Made by a program: the position numbers and the translations under genes. A stretch of DNA of 64,000 bases from JACPFJ01 sp036504875 (lineage in GTDB: Bacteria; Desulfobacterota; Desulfuromonadia; Geobacterales; Pseudopelobacteraceae): assembly GCA_036504875.1 (NCBI GenBank), contig DASXUK010000073.1, positions 1-64,000 of the forward strand, given 5' to 3'. Position 1 is the first letter of the stretch. Every line of letters starts with the position of its first letter. A model generated the notes under the pieces. It saw nothing but the letters and a program-made list of their open reading frames with translations. It was not told the origin of the DNA and did not search any database. Of this stretch, positions 15,311 to 22,890 are shown piece by piece.

Positions 15311-17038
15311 TTATGCGACCAGTTTTTCCCGTAGCAGTTCCAAAAGCGCCGGGGTGAACTGGTCAAGGTTCTTGATGATCCGATGGTTGTCGGGCAGGTA
15401 TTGCTTGATGCTGTTGTCCTGAATACCAATCCCGGTCACCTCGATTCCCGCTTCCCTCATCCGCTTGATAGCGGCTTGAGTTACAGGGCCATCGCCGGTG
15501 TCGCCATCGGAGAAGGCGATACAGATCTTGCGTGTTTCCCGGCGCAGGCTGAGTTCGCCCCATGCCCACCAAAGTGCATGGCCGAGTCTGGTGCCACCGG
15601 AACCGGTAATGTTGAATCTGCTGTGATCCGGTTTTTCCCCGAAGTTGACCATGGGGAAGACGTGATTGTCATGCCCCTTGAAGGTAGCAATCGCCGTGCG
15701 GACACCGGGAATGGAGAAGAGCGCCTCTGCCGCCACGAAACAGGCGCGGGAGGCGATGCCCATCTTGTTGAGGATGGTGGTGTTGCCCATGCTTCCGGAA
15801 CTGTCCAGAAGCATGCAGACAGCCGTATTGACTGCCCGTTTTTCCTCTTTCCTGGTAAAAACCCGAGTGTCGCAGATACGAAGACGGGTCAGTACACGGG
15901 AATCCAGTCGGTGCCCGACGCTGACCGGGGTGGATCGTTTCTGTTTCGATGCCTGGACAAGCCCCTGAAGCCGGGCTCGCAAGGCTGCCGTGTGGACACG
16001 AAGCGTGGAAAGATCATCGTATCCGCCGGTTTGGTTCAGTGGTTGGGCAGTTGGCAGCCGTGGTGCTGCTGCGGCTGTCCCGTTGAATGAACTTTCGGTA
16101 GAGTTCTGACACAGCAGTTCCGCCAGTTTTTCACCTACGTTTCCGTAGGAGCCGACATTCTTGCCGGACAAAGCTTCCGCTAATGCCTGGCGGGCAGATT
16201 CCAGGGAAGGTGAATCAGATATCCCGGATTGCCCCCGAGAAGAGTGCCCGGATGATGTATCCTGTCCGGACCCGACAGGCTGTGAGGAAATTTGCTGCTC
16301 ATCCCCGTTCTGTGCCTGTTGACTACCGTTACTGCCAGTTCCATTCTGTTGCCTGGAATGATCGCTGCCTGTCCCGTCGGTTTTATCTCCGTGACTGCCG
16401 TTTTGACTTTGGGAAGGCCGGGGTTGCCCGTTTTTCGCTTGTTGGTGTGCGGAGTCGCGGATGAGCTTCATCAGTTCATCCCGGAGCGCCGCTGCTTCTC
16501 GGGTCGATGTAAGTGCCCCAACCCGATCCAATAGCAACAATGCCTGATCGAAGTTTCTCCCCAGAGCCTGCCGGACCAATGGTTCGGCGCTGTCTCTGGT
16601 TTGCCGCAACGAGTCATGACCAAGTACTGCCATGTATATCACGGCCATGATCCAGGCGAGAATGCTTTGGGATGGATGGGACGGGTCTGGTCTGAATACG
16701 CCTTCCTGTTCGACCAGAAGACGGGTCAGTTCGCGGAGATTGGCGATACAGCCGGGATATTCCAGGCCGATTGCCAGTTCAATTCTCACATCCTCCAGGA
16801 TGTTGAGCAGATCCCCCGCGAAATCGTTCGTGAGACGAACGGAAAAATCTGTATACCGGACATGCGCCGCTTCATGATCGATATAGCCATGGGCAAGCGC
16901 TTCAGCATGGGGGCCTGACACGACCGGGATAGTGATTTCCTTCCCGCTGGTGCAAGCAACTTGTCCGGCAATGGTTACGGTGACATCGTATTTCCGACCA
17001 AGGACTTTGGCGATTAGGGCGAGGGGACGTGCTTTCAT
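15311..17038 (-). CDS. CobT-like VWA-domain protein with HExxH motif (575 aa)
   Basis: The N-terminal domain carries YIDHEAAHVRYTDF with HEAAH at residues 55-59, a zincin-like HExxH, followed by LNILEDVRIE. A low-complexity Gln/Ser/Asn/Gly linker spans about residues 200-275. The C-terminal von Willebrand A domain has the MIDAS motif MLLDSSGSMG near residue 410 and later SGGTRLGHALWWA and AFSDGDTGDG. This is the CobT-like architecture that partners CobS-like AAA+ ATPases; cobalamin synthesis itself is unlikely because no other cob genes are near. It starts nine bases after the DUF3150 gene stop, so it is cotranslated with it. Confidence 0.82.
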   Translation of the reverse strand: MKARPLALIAKVLGRKYDVTVTIAGQVACTSGKEITIPVVSGPHAEALAHGYIDHEAAHVRYTDFSVRLTNDFAGDLLNILEDVRIELAIGLEYPGCIANLRELTRLLVEQEGVFRPDPSHPSQSILAWIMAVIYMAVLGHDSLRQTRDSAEPLVRQALGRNFDQALLLLDRVGALTSTREAAALRDELMKLIRDSAHQQAKNGQPRPSQSQNGSHGDKTDGTGSDHSRQQNGTGSNGSQQAQNGDEQQISSQPVGSGQDTSSGHSSRGQSGISDSPSLESARQALAEALSGKNVGSYGNVGEKLAELLCQNSTESSFNGTAAAAPRLPTAQPLNQTGGYDDLSTLRVHTAALRARLQGLVQASKQKRSTPVSVGHRLDSRVLTRLRICDTRVFTRKEEKRAVNTAVCMLLDSSGSMGNTTILNKMGIASRACFVAAEALFSIPGVRTAIATFKGHDNHVFPMVNFGEKPDHSRFNITGSGGTRLGHALWWAWGELSLRRETRKICIAFSDGDTGDGPVTQAAIKRMREAGIEVTGIGIQDNSIKQYLPDNHRIIKNLDQFTPALLELLREKLVA

Positions 17039-17047
17039 GGTGTCCCC

Positions 17048-18007
17048 TTACCAGAACCAGACAGCCGGCGCTTCAATCTGCTGTACCGGCTGAGGCATGA
17101 TAGTTACGGTCTTTGGTGGAAGAGGTGCAGATAGTACCGGTTCAACTTCAGGTTCGGGGAGCGGTTGCAGCATCTCTTCCCGTTCCTCGGTCGTGATGAA
17201 ACCGGCAATATCGGACAGCTCGCACAGTACTCCGACCAGACCCATCAGGGTTGCCCCGGTAACGGGTCCGGATCTGGGTACGGTAGCGAGTGCCGCGTTC
17301 ACGTTGGCAACGAGGGCGCTGATCTTGTCAGGGCCTACGAAGCTGAGGCTGGAGAGTTTGTCGAGAATCGCCTTCAGGGGACGAAGTGCCTTCCGGGTTA
17401 CGGAAGTTCGCCCCCGGTACGATTCCTCCCAGGTAGATTTTGCCAGGGCGCCGATCTCATGGATCAGTTGATCCGCAAGTCCGCCTACCTGACGTTCCAG
17501 GGGTTGTGTGGCTGAAGCAGCTTCACCCGGGGCTCCCACCTTGAAGGCGGTAAATCCGCAGGCAAGACGTTCTGCAACACGGCTGGCAGGTTCAACGGCA
17601 CGGGCGACGATCTCCGACCATTCACCAGCTTCGGCGAGCCAGTCTTTGAGATTGTCGTCGTATGCCGACAGAAAGTCTGTCTTTGCAGTGGCAAAGCTCT
17701 GTTCGATCTGTTCCATCTTCTCCATGAGGGGAATCAGCTTTTCCTCGGGAATGGCATAGCCTCCGAGGAACCGGACTCCCACCTCCTCGCAAGCTCGTTC
17801 GGCCTGGCGCTTCAGGGTGGCAAACACCTTGAGTGCGTCAGGCGCAAAGATGCGCTTGGAACCGAGTGAGGCAAGTTTATCGGGTGGCAGATTCGCCCCC
17901 TTGAGGTCTTCGGGTCGGAGTTTCTTCTTTCCAGACCAGACGGAGAAGCTGAGATGAACCAGGACAAGGCCTTGGAGGACTTTGGTGATGGTGGTTTGGT
18001 TGTTCAT
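17048..18007 (-). CDS. DUF3150-family protein (319 aa) with C-terminal WFW tail
   Basis: Begins MNNQTTITKVLQGLVLVHLS. The SFSVWSGKKKLRPEDL segment and the following helical body (LKRQAERACEEVGVRFLGGYAIPEEKL) match the DUF3150 proteins that accompany CobS-like ATPase and VWA genes on mobile elements. A proline/valine-rich linker (LPEPEVEPVLSAPLPPK) leads to a C-terminus ending APAVWFW, the same last three residues as the 18089 gene. Likely part of an AAA-VWA chaperone complex; biochemical role unknown. Confidence 0.75.
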   Translation of the reverse strand: MNNQTTITKVLQGLVLVHLSFSVWSGKKKLRPEDLKGANLPPDKLASLGSKRIFAPDALKVFATLKRQAERACEEVGVRFLGGYAIPEEKLIPLMEKMEQIEQSFATAKTDFLSAYDDNLKDWLAEAGEWSEIVARAVEPASRVAERLACGFTAFKVGAPGEAASATQPLERQVGGLADQLIHEIGALAKSTWEESYRGRTSVTRKALRPLKAILDKLSSLSFVGPDKISALVANVNAALATVPRSGPVTGATLMGLVGVLCELSDIAGFITTEEREEMLQPLPEPEVEPVLSAPLPPKTVTIMPQPVQQIEAPAVWFW

Positions 18008-18080
18008 GATGTCTCCTTTCGAGGGTTGGCCCTCCGTAAGGAGACATCTCCCCGTGGGAGATGGTCTCCCCCGGTGGGGT
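18008..18080 (-). promoter_or_regulatory. Three-arm SD switch leader, copy before the DUF3150 gene
   Basis: Minus strand: arm 1 GGGAGAC (18070-18064), an inner CATCTCCC-ACG-GGGAGATG hairpin, arm 2 GATGTCTCCTT (18048-18038), arm 3 AAGGAGACATC (18018-18008), then ATG. Arm 2:arm 3 is a perfect 11-bp match covering the whole ribosome site, with a GAGGGTTGGCCCTC mini-hairpin in the loop; arm 1:arm 2 is about 7 bp. Confidence 0.78.
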
Positions 18081-18088
18081 TGTAATGA

Positions 18089-18505
18089 TTACCAGAACCA
18101 GGTCTTCGGTCCGTCTCCGCCTATTGTCGGCATTGGGACCTCCGGTTCCGATTTTTCGTGTGGTTGCTGTTTTACCGAAATATTTTCATGGGGTAGGGGA
18201 GTGGGGAGCAGATCCTTCCAAACGTCGGGTGTTATACCGCTGGCATACTGATACCCGTCGCTGTTGACCTGTTCCGCTTCCTTACGGGTCATGAGATTGC
18301 TGGCTGTGCGATAGTCGCGGAGGTTTTCACCACCTTTGAGAATACCGAGGCGCATTGTTGTGCCCCGGCGACCGTAACGGTACAGGACGTCGAAATTGCC
18401 GTCGTCCCGCTCGAATACCGCCAGGTGGTAGACTTTGTCGTGGTTTCTGACCCTGTCCAGCAGGTGCAGATCCACAGAGGACTTGATGCACCTGTATCTG
18501 GTCAT
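18089..18505 (-). CDS. WGR-like small protein with C-terminal WFW tail (138 aa)
   Basis: Residues about 25-80 (KVYHLAVFERDDGNFDVLYR, then YGRRGTTMRLGILKGG and RTASNLMTRKEAEQ) resemble the WGR fold, where a YGR/WGR triplet in a strand is followed by a K-rich helix. A flexible tail ends GGDGPKTWFW. Its start overlaps the stop of the AAA ATPase gene (ATGA). The shared WFW end with the DUF3150 protein suggests that both dock on the same partner. Assignment to WGR is tentative. Confidence 0.55.
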   Translation of the reverse strand: MTRYRCIKSSVDLHLLDRVRNHDKVYHLAVFERDDGNFDVLYRYGRRGTTMRLGILKGGENLRDYRTASNLMTRKEAEQVNSDGYQYASGITPDVWKDLLPTPLPHENISVKQQPHEKSEPEVPMPTIGGDGPKTWFW

Positions 18506-19443
18506 GGCGTCCTCCGGTCACCGAAATGCCGCTGCAAAACTGCATGCAGGGCGGTTCGGGTGTCGGGTTCAGCCCGGAAGCCGAGTGCCCGGTCGAAGGC
18601 CTTGGTCAATGTTTCGCCGTTGGACATGCCTTGACTTGCCGCAGCCCGTGCCTGGAAGGCGGTGATACGTGCCCACCGGGTCAGGGTTCGGGTCGAAAGC
18701 GTGACTTCCGCTTCCCCCTTGATAAACAGGGCACGGATTTCATTGGCGATGTTCACCATGCGGTCTCTGATGTCGCTGCCAACCGATGGTGCTACCTCGG
18801 TCAGGATTTTCTTTTCGATCTCTGGATCGGGATAACCGACCTCGATCATGTAGAAACGGTCCAGGAAGGCCAGGTTCTGCCGCAGAATCCCCTGATAGAG
18901 ACCCGTGGCGTCACCTGCTCCGTTGGAGTTGGCGGTGGCAATGAAACGGAAATCCGGATGAGCCGTAACCACTTCTCCCGTTTCCGGAATGGTGATTGAG
19001 CGGCCTTCGGCAACGCCGTTCAGTCCCGCTGCAGTGGATGGGTCGAGCAGATCGATTTCATCTATCAGGAACCAGCCACCTTCTTTCATGGCAATAATGA
19101 GTGGCCCATGCACAAAATCCATTCCTCCGCCGGCATTGAGCCGATAGCCGCCGATCAGTTCCGGTGTTTCCAGACGGGAATGGGCGACAACGTTCCAGAG
19201 GGGGATGCTGAGCCGTGCTGCGACCTCGATGATGACGGAGGATTTGCCGCAGCCGGTGGGGCCTGTGAGGTAGAGTGACCGTTCTCCCAACAGATACCAG
19301 GTGAACAGGTCGGACAGGGTGGCCTGACGGAAGATATACTGCTCGTCCGCCGGCGGAACAGCGGGGTGTCCCGGTGTCCTGCCTTTGATGGTTACCGTTT
19401 TGGGCGCGTCGATTTTGAACGTGCTCCTGATTTCGTAGTTCAT
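18502..19443 (-). CDS. CobS/MoxR-like AAA+ ATPase (313 aa)
   Basis: Walker A GPTGCGKSS at residues 61-69 and Walker B GGWFLIDEIDLLDP near residue 128, then FIATANSNGAGDATGLY (sensor 1 region) and LDRFYMIEVGYPDPEIEKKIL, typical of CobS/MoxR-type ATPases that remodel VWA-containing partners. With the DUF3150 and CobT-like genes immediately after it, it completes an AAA-VWA module. It sits at the head of a coupled pair. The exact substrate is unknown; cobalt insertion is improbable in this context. Confidence 0.85.
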   Translation of the reverse strand: MNYEIRSTFKIDAPKTVTIKGRTPGHPAVPPADEQYIFRQATLSDLFTWYLLGERSLYLTGPTGCGKSSVIIEVAARLSIPLWNVVAHSRLETPELIGGYRLNAGGGMDFVHGPLIIAMKEGGWFLIDEIDLLDPSTAAGLNGVAEGRSITIPETGEVVTAHPDFRFIATANSNGAGDATGLYQGILRQNLAFLDRFYMIEVGYPDPEIEKKILTEVAPSVGSDIRDRMVNIANEIRALFIKGEAEVTLSTRTLTRWARITAFQARAAASQGMSNGETLTKAFDRALGFRAEPDTRTALHAVLQRHFGDRRTP

Positions 19444-19520
19444 GTCTGCCTCCTGTGCAGGGTTGTAACCCGATAGGAAGACAGACCACCCCGCAGGGAT
19501 GTCTATTCTCCCTGCCAGGT
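19444..19520 (-). promoter_or_regulatory. Three-arm SD switch leader, copy before the AAA ATPase gene
   Basis: Minus strand: arm 1 GGGAGAATAGACA (19512-19500), an inner TCCCTGCGGGG hairpin, arm 2 GTCTGTCTTCCT (19486-19475), arm 3 AGGAGGCAGAC (19454-19444), then ATG. Arm 2 pairs with arm 3 over about 10 positions including G-U pairs; the arm 1 match is interrupted by a two-base bulge. Confidence 0.7.
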
Positions 19521-19538
19521 ATTGATATTGGATTGGTA

Positions 19539-19940
19539 TCAGATGAAGTCGTGAGTGCTGGCATTTGCTTCCGCCAGAGCAGCTTCCTCGATCAGCTCGT
19601 TTATGTCGCGACCCGTTTCCAGATGCGCGAGCACAAAGCGGATCGATTCGGCTACGCAGTTGAGACAGGTATTGCTCCCGAGGTGACAGCCAATGCCGCT
19701 CAAAGCTTTGAAAGTATCGGTCGGCTCAAGTCCCGAACGGAGTCCGTATGAGACCAGGCGAGCGATACCGTCTGCCATGGCGGAACCACACCCTCCGGCT
19801 TTGCCGAAGCGGATGAATACTTCCATTGGTGTTGCTGTTGTCGGGCACAGAGTTACGGTGGTGTAGATCTTGCCGCAAGACGACCGGCGTTCGATGGTGA
19901 AGCCGCTGGCAGCCTTGGGCCTTGGAGTTTTCGGGCTCAT
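19539..19940 (-). CDS. TSCPD-domain protein (stand-alone)
   Basis: A 133-residue protein with GKIYTTVTLCPTTATPMEVF, FGKAGGCGSAMADGIARLVS and a C-terminal GIGCHLGSNTCLNCVAESI. This resembles the TSCPD domain found at the C-terminus of B12-dependent ribonucleotide reductases (NrdJ) and as free-standing proteins on plasmids. Four conserved cysteines suggest metal or redox function. It is one of two genes in this block without the canonical three-arm leader at its head; only a short GGCAG/CTGCC hairpin precedes its AAGGAGGCC ribosome site. Confidence 0.7.
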   Translation of the reverse strand: MSPKTPRPKAASGFTIERRSSCGKIYTTVTLCPTTATPMEVFIRFGKAGGCGSAMADGIARLVSYGLRSGLEPTDTFKALSGIGCHLGSNTCLNCVAESIRFVLAHLETGRDINELIEEAALAEANASTHDFI

Positions 19941-19987
19941 TATGGCCTCCTTGTGATGGCAGTGATCTGCCGTGAAATGTCTACAGT

Positions 19988-20257
19988 CTATAGGGGAGGT
20001 GGTATCCTCCAGGCGGTGATGATCCTGGGAGAGCCGTTGACAATTCGGGCAACGACCAGCACCCCCTTGTACCTGAACTTGAGTGGCTTGCTATTGAGGA
20101 GCGGCAGAAGGTGACGGACACCTTCGACAGCCTCCAGCGGGATATCCCGTTCCAAAAAGCGGTTGGCTCCGTGCAGTGACAGATTGACCACGTTCATTGC
20201 GGAATCCGTAAGAGCCGTTTCCTCTTCTGTATAGATAGTAATGTGTGACTCCATCAT
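19988..20257 (-). CDS. Hypothetical protein (89 aa)
   Basis: Starts MMESHITIYTEEETALTDSA and ends in VLVVARIVNGSPRIITAWRIP. The ATG overlaps the preceding gene's stop (ATGA), so translation is coupled to the small membrane protein. The C-terminal pattern (KGVLVVARIVNGSPRIITAW) resembles the strand-rich ends of RelE/BrnT-like folds, but the match is too weak to assign. No function proposed. Confidence 0.55.
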   Translation of the reverse strand: MMESHITIYTEEETALTDSAMNVVNLSLHGANRFLERDIPLEAVEGVRHLLPLLNSKPLKFRYKGVLVVARIVNGSPRIITAWRIPPPL

Positions 20258-20454
20258 CCGCGCACCTCCTCCCAGCCGGCGGGATATTCCCTCGGTTCAG
20301 GCGGAACGGCGGCGATCATGACCAACAGGAAGATAGCTGCCATGAGGATCAGCGACACAATGGTGTGCAGGGCCTCTTTCAGCATTTCTTTTCTGTTCGT
20401 CATGGAGAATGATTTAAGGTCGGGCGGCAATGTGCCGGTACGGTATGTTTTCAT
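20254..20454 (-). CDS. Small single-pass membrane protein (66 aa)
   Basis: An N-terminal soluble part (MKTYRTGTLPPDLKSFSMTN) is followed by one hydrophobic segment (TIVSLILMAAIFLLVMIAAV, about residues 32-51) and a short proline-rich tail. Start fixed by AAAGGAGATTCCG. Likely inner-membrane. Role unknown; it heads a coupled pair. Confidence 0.55.
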   Translation of the reverse strand: MKTYRTGTLPPDLKSFSMTNRKEMLKEALHTIVSLILMAAIFLLVMIAAVPPEPREYPAGWEEVRG

Positions 20455-20535
20455 CGGAATCTCCTTTCACTGGGGCAGACACGCCTCCATGAATGGAGAT
20501 TTCCCATGGGGAGCGTGATGCCCCCTGGTGGGGTT
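20455..20535 (-). promoter_or_regulatory. SD switch leader, copy before the 20254-20454 gene (diverged)
   Basis: Minus strand: outer stem GGGGGCA...CACGC (20525-20513) with GCGTG...TGCCCC (20484-20472); within it AAATCTCC (20502-20495) can alternatively pair with GGAGATT of the ribosome site (20464-20458). ACCCC precedes it as in other copies. The order is kept but the arms have diverged. Confidence 0.5.
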
Positions 20536-20538
20536 GGT

Positions 20539-21513
20539 TCAGGCCGCTTGTGCTGCGAGCGGCGTGAATGGCTTGATTTCAAGTTTGACGAAACCGGCTT
20601 TCGGCTTCGTGACTTGGTCGTAGATGTCCGGATAGTTTCTCTTGAGCTTGCTGCTGTCGATCATTACCGACGCCGCCACTGATGTGACGTTGATCAGTAT
20701 GCCGTCCGATGCACCTTTGAATGCGCCATCCGCAAAGGTGAGAATGTCGTTCTTCAGGATGTCCAGACGTGATTCGAGAGCTCTTTTCTGTTCGTTCAAC
20801 GTCAGGTACATCCTGCCAGCTTCCAGAATCTCCTGTGGGAGATCCAGGCCGACGGCATGGGAAGGACATCCGGTGCGAAATGGACAATAGCCGCAGAGTA
20901 TGCCCGGCTCAGTTCGAGGTGCACATTCACCCCGCGTTGCCGCAAGGATGTGCTGACCTTTATCCATAAGCTGATTGAACACCAGCTTGTTAGGCGTATA
21001 GCTGTTGAATTCACGGTATGTTCCCGCATTGAGGTCAACCACCAAGATCGATCCGCCGATTTCTACTTCTGGATCGAGGGAGAGTTGCAGCAGGCCCATT
21101 TGGACGTGCAGCTGATCCACCCAGGATGCGTAAGGTTCATCGGGGATACCGTCCGTAGACTTCATCTCGACGATATGCAGCCTTTTGGTCTGTCGGTTCG
21201 CATAGAACAGGAAGTCAATATGACACCTGATCTCTGGGATTTGCGGATGCTTCACTTCGACTTCTTCATTGAAGAGAGCACCGCCAGTTTCGAAGAACTC
21301 GGCATACATGGCTTGTGCAGCGTGGCCACGGGAAAAACGGAGTAAGGTCTTGATGTCATAATCAGATGGGAACTGTTTGCCGAGTGTTGCTTTACGCGGA
21401 CAGCCGGCGATATCGGAGGCTCCGACGTACACAGTTCGGTCACCAAGATGTGATGATTGTTTCTTTTGATGGGTCGGAATAGCCCGTCCCAGAAAAGCAG
21501 CGAGTTTGCTCAT
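20539..21513 (-). CDS. Cas4/RecB-like PD-(D/E)XK nuclease with four cysteines
   Basis: A 324-residue protein with nuclease core CHIDFLFYA (Asp100) and HIVEMKS (Glu116, Lys118), the D...ExK pattern, plus a QLHVQMGLL motif (residues 134-142). Cys38 (SDIAGCPRK) and a C-terminal triad Cys207, Cys210, Cys216 (ILCGYCPFRTGC) match the iron-sulphur cluster layout of Cas4/AddB-type exonucleases. No cas genes or arrays are near, so it is a solo Cas4-like nuclease. Its neighbours (putative annealing protein, SSB) suggest a Red-like recombination or replication role. Preceded by GAAAGGAG 12 nt after the small membrane gene. Confidence 0.82.
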   Translation of the reverse strand: MSKLAAFLGRAIPTHQKKQSSHLGDRTVYVGASDIAGCPRKATLGKQFPSDYDIKTLLRFSRGHAAQAMYAEFFETGGALFNEEVEVKHPQIPEIRCHIDFLFYANRQTKRLHIVEMKSTDGIPDEPYASWVDQLHVQMGLLQLSLDPEVEIGGSILVVDLNAGTYREFNSYTPNKLVFNQLMDKGQHILAATRGECAPRTEPGILCGYCPFRTGCPSHAVGLDLPQEILEAGRMYLTLNEQKRALESRLDILKNDILTFADGAFKGASDGILINVTSVAASVMIDSSKLKRNYPDIYDQVTKPKAGFVKLEIKPFTPLAAQAA

Positions 21514-21525
21514 GGCTATCTCCTT

Positions 21526-21693
21526 TCAGATCAGAAATGGTATCGCCCCGACTGCGGTAAGCAGTGAGCCGAAGATGACACCGGTAATGATCCGGGTGAC
21601 GTCGATGCTGACCTGGAGTTCCTTCTTGGTGGGAGCATAGACTGGCACCTGATAGCCTTTGACAGTTACGTGTTTGATGATGTGGGTATTCAT
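21526..21693 (-). CDS. Small membrane protein (55 aa)
   Basis: Starts MNTHIIKHVTVKGYQVPVYA at 21693, fixed by AAGGAGACAAGAAC. The C-terminus is one hydrophobic segment (IITGVIFGSLLTAVGAIPFL). It is cotranscribed with and 12 nt upstream of the Cas4-like gene. No family recognised. Confidence 0.55.
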   Translation of the reverse strand: MNTHIIKHVTVKGYQVPVYAPTKKELQVSIDVTRIITGVIFGSLLTAVGAIPFLI

Positions 21694-21780
21694 GTTCTTG
21701 TCTCCTTGTCTGTGGGTTGTACCCGGCAGAGGAGACAAGACACCCCCGGTAGGGAGAAAGTCGTTGTCTCCCTGCAGAGG
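21694..21780 (-). promoter_or_regulatory. Three-arm SD switch leader, copy before the 21526-21693 gene
   Basis: Minus strand: arm 1 AGGGAGACAA (21773-21764), inner CTCCCTACCGGGGG hairpin, arm 2 TCTTGTCTCCT (21740-21730), arm 3 AAGGAGACAAGAA (21707-21695). Arm 2 can form about 9-10 bp with arm 1 and 11 with arm 3. The change CAGAC to CAAGA in arm 3 is matched by CTTG in arm 2 and CAA in arm 1. Confidence 0.75.
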
Positions 21781-21817
21781 TAGGTTGTAAGTGGGGTTCA
21801 GTCTGGGACGTCAGGCA

Positions 21818-22777
21818 CTACCGGTACTGCCAGCATTTGCCTTTGCCATCCCATTTGAAGCCGTGGTCTTTCAGCCATTGGCGGGCTGAGGTGTCGTTGA
21901 AGTCCGGGAAGGCGGAGATCTCCGATTCATCTGCGGAGAGTTCTATCCTGATTCCCTTAGCCGTCAGATACCCGATGATCTCCGAAGTCGAAACAGATTC
22001 GGCTTCATGGGATGTTGGGTGGCTGTCCGGCTTATTGGCAGTCTGCGAAGTCCCGGAGGTAGTGCTGGTGCTGCCGGCACTGTTTCCTCCGTTGTTTTCC
22101 GTCTGTCCGTAAAGGTCAGGATCTTCCTCGATGTCCTGGGTGAAGATGTCCGAAGCAGCGGTTGAGGTAAGTACTGCATCCACCAATCCCCGTTTCTTGG
22201 CCATTTTCAGACATGTGTTGTAAAAGTCGGCAGGATTGTCGTGTTCGACTTTTTCTCCCTGCCTGGCGATCTTCCAGTTGCCGCTGTCATCCTTTTTTGC
22301 GCTGAAGCCGCGTCCACCAATGATCTCTTGCGCCTTTGCCGGGTTCTCCTTGCGAAGATCCCAGTATTCCTTCGGTACCGGTTTATTCGTCAGTTCAACT
22401 GGACCGACACGGAAACGATACTTGCTTTCCATGGTCGAACACGAACCGACACCCGTACCAAGACGCTGGCCTGCTGGTGAGTAGAGCGTCACCTTGATAC
22501 GATACTCACGATGGCCGAGATGCAGGTCGATGGTTTCCACATCCACGTCGTTTGCCAGTCTGAAGGTAAGCATGAGCTTTTCGGCGCCCGGTTTGAGAAG
22601 AACTGCTTTGTCTCCGCAGCCGGGAATGGTGCCGTAGTGCTCGCCTGATTTCATGACGTCACGCATGACGTACTGGATCAGGTTTACCTGGGCCTTCAGT
22701 TCACTGATGTTGACGGCGTGGTGCGTGAGGGATGATGCGGTGGGACTGATGGGAATGATTTGAGCTGATGCGTTCAT
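21818..22777 (-). CDS. Putative recombination / ssDNA-annealing-associated protein (319 aa)
   Basis: The N-terminal 190 residues contain MKSGEHYGTIPGCGDKAVLLK, KLMLTFRLANDVDVETIDL and GTGVGSCSTMESKYRFR, a pattern I associate with phage and plasmid proteins in replication or recombination cassettes; the biochemical activity is not established to my knowledge. A Ser/Thr/Gly-rich linker (about 225-262) leads to a short C-terminal module ending LKDHGFKWDGKGKCWQYR. Placement between ssb and a Cas4-like nuclease suggests a single-strand annealing function, by analogy with exo/annealase/SSB cassettes. Treat the function as inference. Confidence 0.55.
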   Translation of the reverse strand: MNASAQIIPISPTASSLTHHAVNISELKAQVNLIQYVMRDVMKSGEHYGTIPGCGDKAVLLKPGAEKLMLTFRLANDVDVETIDLHLGHREYRIKVTLYSPAGQRLGTGVGSCSTMESKYRFRVGPVELTNKPVPKEYWDLRKENPAKAQEIIGGRGFSAKKDDSGNWKIARQGEKVEHDNPADFYNTCLKMAKKRGLVDAVLTSTAASDIFTQDIEEDPDLYGQTENNGGNSAGSTSTTSGTSQTANKPDSHPTSHEAESVSTSEIIGYLTAKGIRIELSADESEISAFPDFNDTSARQWLKDHGFKWDGKGKCWQYR

Positions 22778-22870
22778 CTGTCTGTCTCCTTTTCTGTGGG
22801 TTGTGTCCGACAGAGAAGACAGACCAATCCCTTTGGGGATTTGGTAATGTCTCCCCGTAGGACTGTTGAG
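22778..22870 (-). promoter_or_regulatory. Three-arm SD switch leader, copy before the 21818-22777 gene
   Basis: Minus strand: arm 1 GGGGAGACA (22857-22849), inner CCAAATCCC/GGGATTGG hairpin (22844-22824), arm 2 GTCTGTCTTCT (22823-22813), arm 3 AAAGGAGACAGACAG (22792-22778). Both alternative pairings are 8-10 bp. Confidence 0.75.
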
Positions 22871-22890
22871 TTGTGGTTGCTGGCTGTTAC

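Noticed and set aside
15311..19443. Cobalamin (cobaltochelatase) biosynthesis operon
   Set aside because: CobS/CobT-like ATPase and VWA proteins are present, but no cobN or other cob genes, and DUF3150 and WGR-like partners point to a mobile-element remodelling module.
20539..21513. CRISPR-associated cas4
   Set aside because: No cas1/cas2 or array is seen in the window; the context is recombination (ssb, annealing-type gene), so it is called Cas4-like only.
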